Source: Nocardioides antri (lineage in GTDB: Bacteria; Actinomycetota; Actinomycetes; Propionibacteriales; Nocardioidaceae). Taken from it: a stretch of DNA of 64,000 bases. Below the pieces are notes generated by a model. That model saw only the letters and a list, made by a program, of their open reading frames with translations, was not told the origin of the DNA and ran no database searches. The number at the start of each line of letters is the position of its first letter. Position 1 is the stretch's first letter. Shown here piece by piece: positions 33,269-42,983 of this stretch. The stretch spans positions 434,001-498,000 of the forward strand of contig NZ_VUJW01000003.1 in assembly GCF_008373765.1 (NCBI RefSeq), read 5' to 3'. The translations under genes and the position numbers were made by a program.

Positions 33269-34001
33269 TCACACATCGGCGAAGAGCCGGGAGCGGTAGC
33301 AGGAGCCATTGTCGGTGAGCACTCGTTTCACGACGATGCCGGCTGCCTCGAAGTAGGCGTGCGCGCGCTGCCAGAACGCGGCTGCGGTCTCTTGACGCTC
33401 GTCGCCGAGGAGCTCGCTGTAGCCGAGCCGGGTGTGGTCGTCGACGGCGTTGTGGATGTACCAGTAGCCCTGACCGTTGCTGCCTCTGTGCCGGCGTCCG
33501 GCCTGCTTCCCGACGACACGCCAGCCGCCGCCGTCGGGGATCCGGCCAAGCTTCTTGATGTCGACGTGGACCAGGTCGCCGGGTGCGTCGTGAACGTAGG
33601 AGTTGGCCTTCTTTCGTGACCACTTGATGCGCACTCCGGTGGCTGGGTCGGTCCAGGCCAGCGGTGGGCAGCCGTACCGGTACAGGATCTTGTGCACGGT
33701 CGATACCGCCATCTTGAGTCGATACGCGATCCGGGCTGGTCCCCATCGACGTGAGACCCGCAGGCCCACCACGCGCCGCTCGACCCGCGACGGGGTGCGG
33801 CGCGGTGAAGTCTTCGGGCGGGAGGACCGGTCGACCATGCCGTCCCGGCCAAGGGCGCGGTAGCGGTCGGCCCAGCGCCTGGCGGTGGTGACCGAGCAGT
33901 TCCACCGCTCTGCGGCACGCCGCAGTGTCCAGCCCTTGTCCACCACGAGCTGGGCAAGACGCAGTCGACCAGCAGGAGTCAGTTGAGCGTTAGCGTGACA
34001 C
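33269..34001 (-). pseudogene. Second IS481-type transposase, truncated and frame-broken
   Basis: A transposase of a different IS481 subgroup: helix-turn-helix (AAERWNCSVTTARRWADRY), HVDIKKLGRIPDGGGWRV (first Asp), NAVDDHTRLGYSELL, and VLTDNGSCYRSRLFAD (second Asp). It stops at 33269, one base from the neighbouring element's end, so the third catalytic residue and C-terminal part are missing. At the 5' end, GTG at 34001 would be the natural start (family N-termini begin SHANA), but about 2 bases are lacking just after it, shifting the frame. The longest open frame starts at 33946. Both ends are broken, so it is inactive. Confidence 0.82.
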
Positions 34002-34063
34002 GAAGACCTCCGGTTGTGAGATGCGAATGCTTGGTCGCTTCACACCTCACCCGGAGGTCTTCG
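34001..34063 (-). repeat. 13-bp perfect inverted repeat over the tnp translation start
   Basis: CGAAGACCTCCGG (34001-34013) and CCGGAGGTCTTCG (34051-34063) form a perfect stem with a 37-base loop. On the minus-strand transcript the 3' arm contains the CCGGAGG ribosome-binding site and abuts the GTG, so the folded RNA would hide the transposase start. Confidence 0.6.
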
Positions 34064-34126
34064 TCATCGTCCAGCAGGCACGCCGTGCCTAACGTCCGTG
34101 GTCAGCACAGCTAGCGCTGAGACCCG

Positions 34127-34636
34127 TTACGGGTGGATCGCTCGTTCGTCGCTGCTGTGACCCGGGTCAAGGTGGGCGGCACTCGAGAGCCGCAGGGGCA
34201 CGAAGCTTCCGTTGGCGGCGGCCGAGCTCACCCGGGTGGTGAGGCATACATGGTCGCTGCCGTCGTCGAGCGCGGCGATGCGTTCGAGCGACATCCGGTT
34301 GGGACATGCCTCGAGGAGCGGAACTCCGTGCGGGTCGAGATCGAAGTCGAGGCCGGCGAACTTGTCCGTATCCTCTCCTGAGAGGGTGCCGAACCGCTCC
34401 GCGATCGCGAAGTCATCGGCGGTCAGGAAGTGCACCGCGAAGTGTGCTGCTCGCAAACCCACGCGGTAGGTGTGGTTGGCCTTCGACAACCACACGCAGT
34501 AGTGCTGAGGCGTGATGCTCGACTGCGCGTGAAAGCCGACCAGGCATCCCGCCCGTTCGTTCTCGGCTGCGGTGGTGAGCACGATCAGCGACGAGTCGGC
34601 AGAGGCCATCAACGTGCCGAAGGCGTCATCGGTCAT
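34127..34636 (-). CDS. Flavin reductase-like domain protein (FMN-binding split barrel)
   Basis: 169 residues with the flavin-reductase split-barrel pattern: SLIVLTTAAENERAGCLVGF (strand, loop), SSITPQHYCVWLSKANHTYR, and RAAHFAVHFLTADDFAIAER. Members reduce free FMN or FAD with NAD(P)H for a partner monooxygenase. It overlaps the upstream RibD-domain gene by 11 bases, so the two form one unit. No monooxygenase is next to it, so the partner is unknown. Confidence 0.86.
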   Translation of the reverse strand: MTDDAFGTLMASADSSLIVLTTAAENERAGCLVGFHAQSSITPQHYCVWLSKANHTYRVGLRAAHFAVHFLTADDFAIAERFGTLSGEDTDKFAGLDFDLDPHGVPLLEACPNRMSLERIAALDDGSDHVCLTTRVSSAAANGSFVPLRLSSAAHLDPGHSSDERAIHP

Positions 34637-35387
34637 GGTGGTTGCCTCTCCGCCGCTCGTAGCGGAGAAAGAGAGTGTTGTCCTCCGCCATCGCGCCCTT
34701 CAGATCGAACTCTGCCAGACCCGAGCCGGGTGGGGTCACGGAAACCGGTAGCGGGTCGCCGCCCATGAGCGGCGAGATCGAGAGGCACAGCTCGTCGAGC
34801 CGATCCGCCGCGACCAGTTCACCGAGCCACGTGGGGCCGCCCTCGCAGAGGACTACCCGTCGGCCGAGCTCAGCCAGGGCCCTCATCGCTTCCGCGGGCT
34901 CGACGCGCTCGTCCCCGGCCACGACGACGGTTGCGAACTTTTCTGCCTCGGCCTTCCGCTTCGGATCCGCCGCCGCGCAGGTAATCAGGTGGGTACGCGC
35001 GTCCACGGGCGCGTCCCTGAACACCGTGGCGCTCCAGTCGAAAGCGAGCGACCGGCTGACGACGGCCAGAGGCGGAGTGGGCGCCAATCCCTGTAGCCGG
35101 CGCCATTCCTGGGCCCCCTCGGCAAGCCGGACAGGCCCGTACCCCTCGCGGCGAACCGTCTCAGCACCCACCAGCACGATGTCCGCGACCTGCCGCATTC
35201 TGCGGAACAACGCCTGGTCGGGACTCGTGGACAAGGCACCGACTCGACCGCCCACCGAAGCCGTGCCATCGAGCCCAGCGACCATGTGCCCGGTCACCCA
35301 GCACTCGTGCATAGGGCGAGACCGGTCGACGTCCAGGTAAGGGGCGAGCGCATCAGGCACCTCTTCGCCGCGCTTGAGTCGATGCAC
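34626..35387 (-). CDS. RibD C-terminal domain / dihydrofolate reductase-like protein (pyrimidine reductase family)
   Basis: 253 residues: MVAGLDGTASVGGRVG, FRRMRQVADIVLVGAETVRREGYGPVR, LAVVSRSLAFD and VVLCEGGPTWLGELVAADRLDELCLSISPLMGG. This is the NADPH-dependent reductase fold of RibD and related deaminase-reductase proteins, without a deaminase domain. Many such stand-alone proteins have unknown substrates. GTG start at 35387. It is translationally coupled to the flavin reductase gene, which suggests flavin-dependent redox chemistry (inference). Confidence 0.87.
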   Translation of the reverse strand: MHRLKRGEEVPDALAPYLDVDRSRPMHECWVTGHMVAGLDGTASVGGRVGALSTSPDQALFRRMRQVADIVLVGAETVRREGYGPVRLAEGAQEWRRLQGLAPTPPLAVVSRSLAFDWSATVFRDAPVDARTHLITCAAADPKRKAEAEKFATVVVAGDERVEPAEAMRALAELGRRVVLCEGGPTWLGELVAADRLDELCLSISPLMGGDPLPVSVTPPGSGLAEFDLKGAMAEDNTLFLRYERRRGNHHDR

Positions 35388-35491
35388 GCCCTCACCCTAA
35401 GCCGCGCCGTGTGGCCGATGACGTTCGATGCACCGTAGATCTGCGGCCGCGCAAACGACCAGGGGAGAAGCCTGCTTGCATCACGCCACGA

Positions 35492-36803
35492 AATTGGGAC
35501 GGGCCCGGACGAGAGCTGCGTCATTCCGGCACCCCTCTGTTGTCAACCGGTGCGCAGCAGCACATCTTGGGTCTCGTTCTTCCGGCGTGAGGTCGTGGCG
35601 CCGTAGCGTCGCGGTTGCGGGTCCGGGAGTGGCTGATCCGAAGTGTCGATGTGCGGGGGCAGGTCGACCGCGCTGGATTCTTGAGTCGCCCCGCAGTGCC
35701 CTCCCGGGCTCGCCTGCAGTTCCTCGCCAGGAGCCGATGCCGCTGCCGGGTCGGCATCCGAGAGCAACTGGCGGTAGACCGCGTCTGAGATCCGTCGTTT
35801 CAGGCAGCGCATTGCCTCGAGGTGGGTCTTCCCGGCGGCGCGCTTGCGTCGGTAGTACGCGCGGCCCTCGGTGTCGAGCCTGATCTGACTCGTCGCTGCC
35901 ATGTGCAGCATGTGGTTGATCTTGCGGTTACCGGCTCGCGACAACCGGTGCCGGACCTGCTCACCCGACGACGCATCCAGTGGCGCGGTGCCGGTCCAGG
36001 AGGCGAACCTGTTGCGATCAGCGAACCGGGTGACGTCCCCAACGTCGGCAAGGATCCGTGCGGCACCGATGGGTCCGATGCCGGGCAGGTCCATCAGGTG
36101 CGACCCGGTCGCGAGGACCATCGCCTTCAGCTCCTTGTTGATGGCCTTGATCCGGGCATCGACAACCACCAGGTCCTCGACCTGCTCCAGCGCCATCCGT
36201 TTGCGGGTCTTGTTGGCCAAGTCGCGAGGCCGACGCGAAGAGAGAATCACCTTGGCCTGCGGGGCTGTGAGGTTCGGCTTGGCCTGGCCGGGGAGCAGCT
36301 CCGACAACAGCCGCTGCAACCGATTCACGACCTGCACTCGATGGCTGATGAGCTCAGCGCGCCGCTCGGACAACATCCGCAGGGCCTCGAGCTCTTCGTT
36401 GTAGCCCAGCACTCGCAGATTCTTGGTGCGCACCGCCACCGCAGCCACGGCGTGAGCGTCGTGGGCGTCGGTCTTGCGGTTGTGGCCGGTGTCGAAGAGC
36501 CGCACCCGAGCCGACAGCTTCGGTGGGACATCGACGACGTTCTCGCCATCCGCGAGCAGCCGCTGTGCCAGGGGCCGGCCCGCGCCACCGCTGCCTTCGA
36601 CCGCCCAGACTCGGTCCGGCCACCTCGCGACCTGCTTGCGCATCTGCGCGTACCCGGCCTTGTTCGTGTCGAACCGGCCCGTGGCTAGCACTCTTTCCTG
36701 GGAGTCGACGACCTCGATCGTCGCCGACAGCTTGTGGGGATCGACCCCGATAAACACCCTCGCCATCTTCAGTCCGCCTCATCTCGCGACATCAATTGGG
36801 ACG
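35492..36803 (-). mobile_element. IS110-family insertion sequence (approximate ends)
   Basis: An intact IS110 transposase gene flanked by non-coding stretches. A 10-base direct repeat AATTGGGACG occurs at 35492-35501 and 36794-36803 and may mark or lie close to the ends. IS110 elements lack terminal inverted repeats, so the exact boundaries cannot be fixed by eye. Confidence 0.6.
35543..36766 (-). CDS. IS110-family transposase
   Basis: 407 residues. The N-terminal DEDD RuvC-like domain has FIGVDPHKLSATIEVVD (first Asp), VWAVEGSGG (Glu) and GHNRKTDAHDAHAVAAVAV (Asp pair). The C-terminal Transposase_20 domain has LMDLPGIGPIGAARILADVG and RFASWTGTAPLDASSGE (catalytic Ser region). Full length and unbroken. 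Ends in a long polar tail with DLPPHIDTSDQPLP. ATG at 36766. This enzyme class uses an element-encoded bridge RNA for target choice. Confidence 0.95.
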   Translation of the reverse strand: MARVFIGVDPHKLSATIEVVDSQERVLATGRFDTNKAGYAQMRKQVARWPDRVWAVEGSGGAGRPLAQRLLADGENVVDVPPKLSARVRLFDTGHNRKTDAHDAHAVAAVAVRTKNLRVLGYNEELEALRMLSERRAELISHRVQVVNRLQRLLSELLPGQAKPNLTAPQAKVILSSRRPRDLANKTRKRMALEQVEDLVVVDARIKAINKELKAMVLATGSHLMDLPGIGPIGAARILADVGDVTRFADRNRFASWTGTAPLDASSGEQVRHRLSRAGNRKINHMLHMAATSQIRLDTEGRAYYRRKRAAGKTHLEAMRCLKRRISDAVYRQLLSDADPAAASAPGEELQASPGGHCGATQESSAVDLPPHIDTSDQPLPDPQPRRYGATTSRRKNETQDVLLRTG

Positions 36804-37084
36804 CGAGGCGGGCACTGCTACTGAGAGCCGGGCAGTCCCCTCTTGAGCCACACCTCGACACGGTGGACGACGGGGACGCAGACCGAAAACGAGCCACACC
36901 CAAGACGGGTGGGCAGCCGCAAAGAGAGCACCCCGCCGAACACCTGGACCGAGTCTGGCCAGACGCCGGCCCTACGGGAATCGTCTAGTAGGCACCAGTG
37001 GGCGCCATGGCTCGGCGTTCGGTGCTACGTGGATCAGGCGGCTCCATCAGCGGCCCGCGGTGGACATTGTCTAGCCTCCGGTAC
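36767..37084. other. Non-coding stretch upstream of the IS110 transposase; possible bridge-RNA region
   Basis: 318 bases between divergent genes. The part next to the transposase (36767 to about 36985) would be the non-coding end that, in the IS110 subgroup, encodes the bridge RNA. No gene is supported here. The last ~100 bases belong to the chromosomal flank and probably hold the promoter of the gene at 37085. Confidence 0.35.
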
Positions 37085-37699
37085 ATGGATCTCTCCTGGG
37101 ACAACTCCTGCCGCGCGTTCGCCGAGGCCGCGGACTGGTTCGTCAGCACAGCCGCCCTGGTCGACGACCGGTGGACCCAGCCGGGCCTGGGCGAGTGGGA
37201 CATCCGCAGCCTGGTCGGCCACACGAGCCGTGCACTTCTGACGGTGGAGACCTACCTGACTCGTCCCGCCGAGTCCGTCGAGGTCGAGTCGGCGGTCGAG
37301 TACTACCAGGCCACGAAGGCCATCGCCGGCAGCCCGGACGTCGCCGCACGAGGACGCGAAGCCGGCGACGCGCTGGGTCCGGACCCGGCTGCCGCGGTGG
37401 CGGATATCGCCGCTCGCGTGCTTCCGCTGGTCACCGCCCGGGATGGCAGCGAGGTGATCACCACGATCGTGGGCGGGATGCGACTCCGGGACTACCTGCC
37501 GACCCGCACGTTCGAGCTCGTCGTCCACACCGCAGACCTGGCGACGGCGCTCGGTGTGTCGCCCGAAGCGCCGGCGACCCCTGCGACGCAAGCACTCGAG
37601 CTGGCTGCTCGGCTCGCCGTTGCCGAGGGCCTCGCCGCGCCGCTCCTGCTCGCCGCCACCGGCAGGCAGGGGCTTCCGGCTGGCTTCTCCGTGTTGTGA
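37085..37699 (+). CDS. DinB/maleylpyruvate isomerase-like (mycothiol-dependent) family protein
   Basis: 204 residues, four-helix DinB-like fold: LSWDNSCRAFAEAADWFVST, WTQPGLGEWDIRSLVGHTSRAL (His), and LPTRTFELVVHTADLATALG (second His pair). This is the actinobacterial maleylpyruvate-isomerase N-terminal-type family, whose metal-binding His residues support thiol transfer, often with mycothiol as cofactor. ATG at 37085 chosen over longer reading. It is the first conserved gene right of the island. Substrate unknown. Confidence 0.84.
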   Translation: MDLSWDNSCRAFAEAADWFVSTAALVDDRWTQPGLGEWDIRSLVGHTSRALLTVETYLTRPAESVEVESAVEYYQATKAIAGSPDVAARGREAGDALGPDPAAAVADIAARVLPLVTARDGSEVITTIVGGMRLRDYLPTRTFELVVHTADLATALGVSPEAPATPATQALELAARLAVAEGLAAPLLLAATGRQGLPAGFSVL

Positions 37700-37733
37700 C
37701 CGTCCCGTCCGCGCGTATCTGCCGCGACTGGCC

Positions 37734-38657
37734 TCAGAGACGCTGGGAGGCGGGGACCAGCTGCTCGACGGCAGCGAGGCCGGCGGCGTCGTCCTGGTGG
37801 ACGACGGCGACGTCCCAGTAGGTCTGGGCGCGGATCCCGGCTTTCTCCTCGAGCGGGGCGGTGCGGGCGCCGATGTCGTCGACGGTCGTGCGGCCGAGGG
37901 GCTGTCCGCCGTTGTCCCAGACCGCGACGTCGCGGTAGCCCAGCTCCTTCAGCCGGGGCCAGACGGCGAGCGGGTCGTTGCCGGCGACGCGGGACAGGCG
38001 GTGGTCGTACTCGAAGAACAGCACCGGGTGGGCGCTCCCCCAGGCCTCGGCGATGGCGGGCACCAGGGCGACGTCGTAGCCGTCGGTGTCCGACTTCACC
38101 AGCCGCAGGTCGGCGAACGACGGGTGGCGGGTGCGCAGCTCGTCCGGGGTGACGGTGGGTAGGGCGTCGCCGACGTCGCCCTCCGCGAACCGCGTCGTGC
38201 CTCCGGTGCGTACGGCGGTCGTCGCCTCCGTGGTCGGGTCCGGGGTCAGCAGCGCCTCGACCACGGCGACGCGCGGGTCGGCGTCGACGTTGAGGTGGAG
38301 GTACTCGAGGAAGTAGGGGTCGGCCTCGACGCAGAGGATCTGGGCGTCGGTCGCGTCGAGGATCTGCAGCGCGGAGTCACCGACGTTCGCGCCGACGTCG
38401 AGCACCGTGACCGGCGACGACTCCTTCGCCAGCGCGGAGGCGAGCTGCACGAGGTTCTGGCCGTACGGGCCGTCGCCCGCGTAGTCGGGCAGCCGGTGCG
38501 GCCACGGGAGGACCATCTTCACTCCCTGGACCTCGCGGACCACCTTGCGGTTCGGGAACCGGTCCCGCACCCACCACCCGATGTGGTGGCGGACATGGGA
38601 CGGCAGGTCACGAAGTCTCGGCACGGGCTGCAATTTAACGGCGCTCCCCCACGTCAC
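37734..38657 (-). CDS. FkbM-family methyltransferase
   Basis: 307 residues. FkbM signature: TVLDVGANVGDSALQILDAT (SAM motif I, about residue 84), ILCVEADPYFLEYLHLNV and LRLVKSDTDGYDVALVPAI. Such enzymes O-methylate sugars or polyketides and are common in surface-glycan clusters. GTG at 38657 is adjacent to the stop of the preceding sulfotransferase (TGA|GTG), so they are translationally coupled. The N-terminal part of the frame before VPRLRDLP may be slightly overlong. Confidence 0.9.
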   Translation of the reverse strand: MTWGSAVKLQPVPRLRDLPSHVRHHIGWWVRDRFPNRKVVREVQGVKMVLPWPHRLPDYAGDGPYGQNLVQLASALAKESSPVTVLDVGANVGDSALQILDATDAQILCVEADPYFLEYLHLNVDADPRVAVVEALLTPDPTTEATTAVRTGGTTRFAEGDVGDALPTVTPDELRTRHPSFADLRLVKSDTDGYDVALVPAIAEAWGSAHPVLFFEYDHRLSRVAGNDPLAVWPRLKELGYRDVAVWDNGGQPLGRTTVDDIGARTAPLEEKAGIRAQTYWDVAVVHQDDAAGLAAVEQLVPASQRL

Positions 38658-39731
38658 TCAGACCGACCAGCCGGCGAACGCCTGGCCGGTCATCTCGCGC
38701 AGCTCCGCCGCCTCGGGGGCGAGGACCGCGCGCAACCGGGCCAGCGTCTCCTCGGTCGGCTGCGGACGCTCGACCGGCTTGGTCAGCCGGGCCGTGAAGA
38801 AGTACTGCATCCGGGTGAGCTGCTCCTTCGGGAGCTTGTGGGCCAGGCGGACGAGCGCCGGTCGCCGGAAGACCCGGTACCAGCCGGGGAGCGCGCCCTT
38901 GTCGCCGTACGCGTTGCGCGGCCGCAGCGCCTCGTCGTCGAGGTCGATCCGCTCGAGGCCGAGGAAGTCGAAGACCCGCGCGACGACGACCGCCGGGTGC
39001 TCCGCGAGCTCGGCGAGGTCGACGACCAGGATCTGCGACGGGTCGAACCGGCGGTGGAACTCCCGGAGCTGGGTCGCGTAGCGACTGGGGGCGACCAGCA
39101 CGTTGTGCACGGCATCCGCGTCCCGCAGCTCCTCGTCGATGCTGGCGCCGATCACGCCCCAGGTCACCTCCTCGACGTACTCCGCGATCGCGCGCTCCAC
39201 CGGGTCGCGGACCAGGTAGACGAGACGGGCGTCGGGCGTGAGGTCGGCCATCCGGTCGACGACGCCGGGGTACAGCGGGAACTTGGTGTACTGCGGCGTG
39301 GACTCACCGCGGTAGCGGGTGCCGGCCGGGAAGTAGCTCTGGTAGCGGCCGACCCAGGACAGGCAGTCGGGGTCGGTGAAGTACCGGACCTCCTTGTCGT
39401 GCGACATCGAGATCTCGGGGTGGAGGTCCAGGTAGTTGTGGAGGCTGGTCGACCCGGCCTTCGCCGCGCCGATCACCACCAGGTTGGGCAGCCGTTCGGG
39501 ATCGGGTGTCACGGGCGTCGCGTCCCCCCGGCGACGTCGGGACCGCTCCGGGACGCTGAGCGCACAGCCCGGGCAGACGTCGAGGTCGTGGCCGTCGTCG
39601 GCGAGCAGCCAGCCGAGCTTCTGCATCTCCACCGTCGTGCTCGCCGAGAGCACCGGCGGCACGCACAGGTCGCACTGCATCGAGACCAGCTCGTCGCGGC
39701 CCTCCCGTGCGAACCGGGCGAGAACGGTCAT
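38658..39731 (-). CDS. Sulfotransferase with N-terminal zinc-ribbon-like segment
   Basis: 357 residues. The first ~80 residues hold two CxxC pairs (CDLC and CPGC), a likely metal site not normally seen in sulfotransferases. The catalytic domain follows: [18 protein letters not shown] (5'-phosphosulfate site, about residue 83) and [19 protein letters not shown] (3'-phosphate site). ATG at 39731 overlaps the stop of the dehydratase gene (ATGA), so a sugar-nucleotide enzyme, this sulfotransferase and the FkbM methyltransferase are made from one message. Third PAPS-dependent enzyme of the locus. Confidence 0.9.
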   Translation of the reverse strand: MTVLARFAREGRDELVSMQCDLCVPPVLSASTTVEMQKLGWLLADDGHDLDVCPGCALSVPERSRRRRGDATPVTPDPERLPNLVVIGAAKAGSTSLHNYLDLHPEISMSHDKEVRYFTDPDCLSWVGRYQSYFPAGTRYRGESTPQYTKFPLYPGVVDRMADLTPDARLVYLVRDPVERAIAEYVEEVTWGVIGASIDEELRDADAVHNVLVAPSRYATQLREFHRRFDPSQILVVDLAELAEHPAVVVARVFDFLGLERIDLDDEALRPRNAYGDKGALPGWYRVFRRPALVRLAHKLPKEQLTRMQYFFTARLTKPVERPQPTEETLARLRAVLAPEAAELREMTGQAFAGWSV

Positions 39732-40717
39732 GAACGCTCGAGGAGTCGCGACATCTGCTCGAGGTCGGCGTCGACCATCAGCCGCGCCAGGCCCGCGGCC
39801 TCGGTCTCCGGCTTCCAGCCGAGCACCTCGCGGGCCTTGCTCGCGTCGCCGATCAGGGCGTCGACCTCGGTAGGCCGCTCGTAGGCCTCGTTGTAGCGGA
39901 CGTGGTCCTGCCAGTTCAGCCCGGCGTGCGCGAAGGAGTACTCGAGGAACTCGCGCACCGTGGTGCCGACGCCGGTCGCGAGGACGTAGTCCTGCGGCTC
40001 GTCGTGCTGCAGCATCCGCCACATGCCCTCGACGTACTCCTTGGCGTAGCCCCAGTCGCGCACCGCGTCGAGGTTGCCGAGCGTCAGGTGGTCCGTGACG
40101 CCGAGCTTGATCGCCGCCACGCCCAGCGTGATCTTGCGCGTCACGAAGCTCTCGCCGCGCCGCGGCGACTCGTGGTTGAACAGGATCCCCGAGACGGCGA
40201 AGAGGTCGTAGGCCTCGCGGTAGTTGATCGTCACCCAGTGCGCGTAGAGCTTGGCGGCGCCGTACGGCGAGCGCGGGTAGAACGCGGTGTTCTCGTTCTG
40301 CGGTGGCGGGGTGGCGCCGAACATCTCCGACGTCGACGCCTGGTAGAAGCGGCAGTCGATCTTGGCGGCGCGGATCGCCTCCAACAGCCGCAGGGTGCCG
40401 GTGGCGTCGGTCGAGGCGGTGTACTCCGGCATCTCGAACGAGACCTTCACGTGGCTCTGCGCGCCGAGGTTGTAGACCTCGTGGGGCGTGATCTCCCGGA
40501 TCAGGTTGACGAGGCTGACACCGTCGGTGAGGTCGCCGTAGTGCAGGTGGAGGCTCGACTCGTTGTGCAGGTGGTCGATCCGGCTGCGGTTGAGGGTGGA
40601 CGCCCGCCGCACCAGCCCGTGCACCTCGTAGCCCTTGCCCAGCAGCAGCTCCGCGAGGTACGAGCCGTCCTGACCGGTGATCCCGGTGATGAATGCGCGC
40701 TTCGTCACGCGGGTCAC
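39728..40717 (-). CDS. gmd: GDP-mannose 4,6-dehydratase
   Basis: 329 residues, extended [33 protein letters not shown] (NADP-binding Rossmann motif near residue 8), the catalytic triad in QASTSEMFG (Thr/Ser, Glu) and [10 protein letters not shown] (Tyr-x3-Lys), and [19 protein letters not shown], diagnostic of GMD. It converts GDP-D-mannose to GDP-4-keto-6-deoxymannose, the precursor of GDP-fucose, GDP-rhamnose and related sugars. Start codon at 40717 is followed directly by the conserved N-terminus. First gene of the three-gene minus-strand operon. Confidence 0.96.
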   Translation of the reverse strand: MTRVTKRAFITGITGQDGSYLAELLLGKGYEVHGLVRRASTLNRSRIDHLHNESSLHLHYGDLTDGVSLVNLIREITPHEVYNLGAQSHVKVSFEMPEYTASTDATGTLRLLEAIRAAKIDCRFYQASTSEMFGATPPPQNENTAFYPRSPYGAAKLYAHWVTINYREAYDLFAVSGILFNHESPRRGESFVTRKITLGVAAIKLGVTDHLTLGNLDAVRDWGYAKEYVEGMWRMLQHDEPQDYVLATGVGTTVREFLEYSFAHAGLNWQDHVRYNEAYERPTEVDALIGDASKAREVLGWKPETEAAGLARLMVDADLEQMSRLLERS

Positions 40718-40776
40718 CGTATATGGCGGATAGGGTGCACGCGCTCCGAGTCCGCAAGAACGGGAAGGATCTCTCG

Positions 40777-41829
40777 ATGCACCTGGTCGTGGACGCGGTC
40801 GTCGTCCGTGCCGGCAGCTCCGCGATCGTCATCGAGCACCTGCTCCGCGGTTGGACCGAGGCGGCGCCGGACGACCGGGTGACCGTGCTGGTCGACGAGG
40901 CGGGACCCGTGTTCGCCGTACCGGAGGGCTATCCGGTGGTCACCGTCCGGCCCCCGGTCGGCGGTCCGGCGGGGGCGGCCTGGCTCCGCTCCTTCGGTGT
41001 ACGACGCGCCGCCCGCGCCCTGCATCCCGACGCCGTGCTCGCTGCGGTGCCGGCCACCGGTCTGGTCGGGTATGGCTGCCCCCGGGGCCTGATCCTCTAC
41101 GACCTGCGCCACGAGCTGCGGCCGCACCAGTTCTCGTGGCGGACCCGCCTCTCCCGCCGGCTCTCGTGGGGCTGGACGATGAGCCGCGCCGACGGGATCT
41201 ACACGATCTCCGAGCGCACGCTGGACGACCTCCGCGACCGCCACCCCCGCCTCGCCCGCAACGGCGTCGCCGCACAGCTCGGCGCCGACCATGTGGATGG
41301 CTGGCCGGCCGTCGACACGAGCCAGGAGGCGCCGTACGCACTGGCGTTCGGGCACTTCGCCAACAAGAACGCCGACTCCGTGATCGAGGGTTGGGCGCGG
41401 TTCTGCACGACCGACGACCGCTGGCGACTGCGGCTGGTCGGGATGGGCTCTGCCGACCTCGCCGCGGCGAGCGACCGGGTGGCGGCGCTCGGCGTCGCCG
41501 ACCGGGTGGAGCTGATGCCGTGGCTGGACGACGCTGCGTTCCAGGACGTCTTCGCCGGCGCCGGCCTCGTGATCTTCCCGTCGGACTTCGAGGGCTTCGG
41601 GCTGCCGGCCATCGAGGCGATGCGCCTGGGCATCCCTGTGGTCGTCTCCGACGACCCCGCACTGGCCGAGGTGACCGGTGGGCACGCCGCGGTGGCGCGG
41701 ACCACGACGCCCGTGGACCTCGCCGCGGCGATCACCGAGGCGCTCGCCTACCCGCCGGCCCACCTCGAGGCCGCCCGGCGGTTCACCGACGGGTTCGCGT
41801 GGCGGCGTACGGCCGACGTCGTGCGGGCG

Positions 41830-41850
<21 letters not shown>
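40777..41850 (+). CDS. Glycosyltransferase family 1/4 (GT-B)
   Basis: 357 residues. N-terminal domain with [21 protein letters not shown]-terminal donor domain with [39 protein letters not shown], and the classic [26 protein letters not shown] (EX7E motif). It is divergent from gmd, so the GDP-sugar made next door is a likely donor (inference). ATG at 40777 has GGGAAGGA about 8 bases upstream. Its last 21 bases overlap the convergent SDR gene. Confidence 0.9.
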
Positions 41851-42831
<981 letters not shown>

Positions 42832-42983
42832 GGGCGTCAGCCTAGGGCCCGGCTCGGGCACACATTATCTGCGACACCGTGTTCACGATGTGGGTTTTTG
42901 CTACATCTCGAGGGGCCAGGTGGAAGAGTTGGGCCCATTGTCCCCGTGTTTCCCGGGGACCTGGATCTGTAGGAGATGCATAC

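Noticed and set aside
26674-37084. Integrase gene or tRNA attachment site for the island
   Set aside because: None was found. No tRNA cloverleaf and no tyrosine or serine recombinase other than IS transposases, so the island cannot be called an integrative element.
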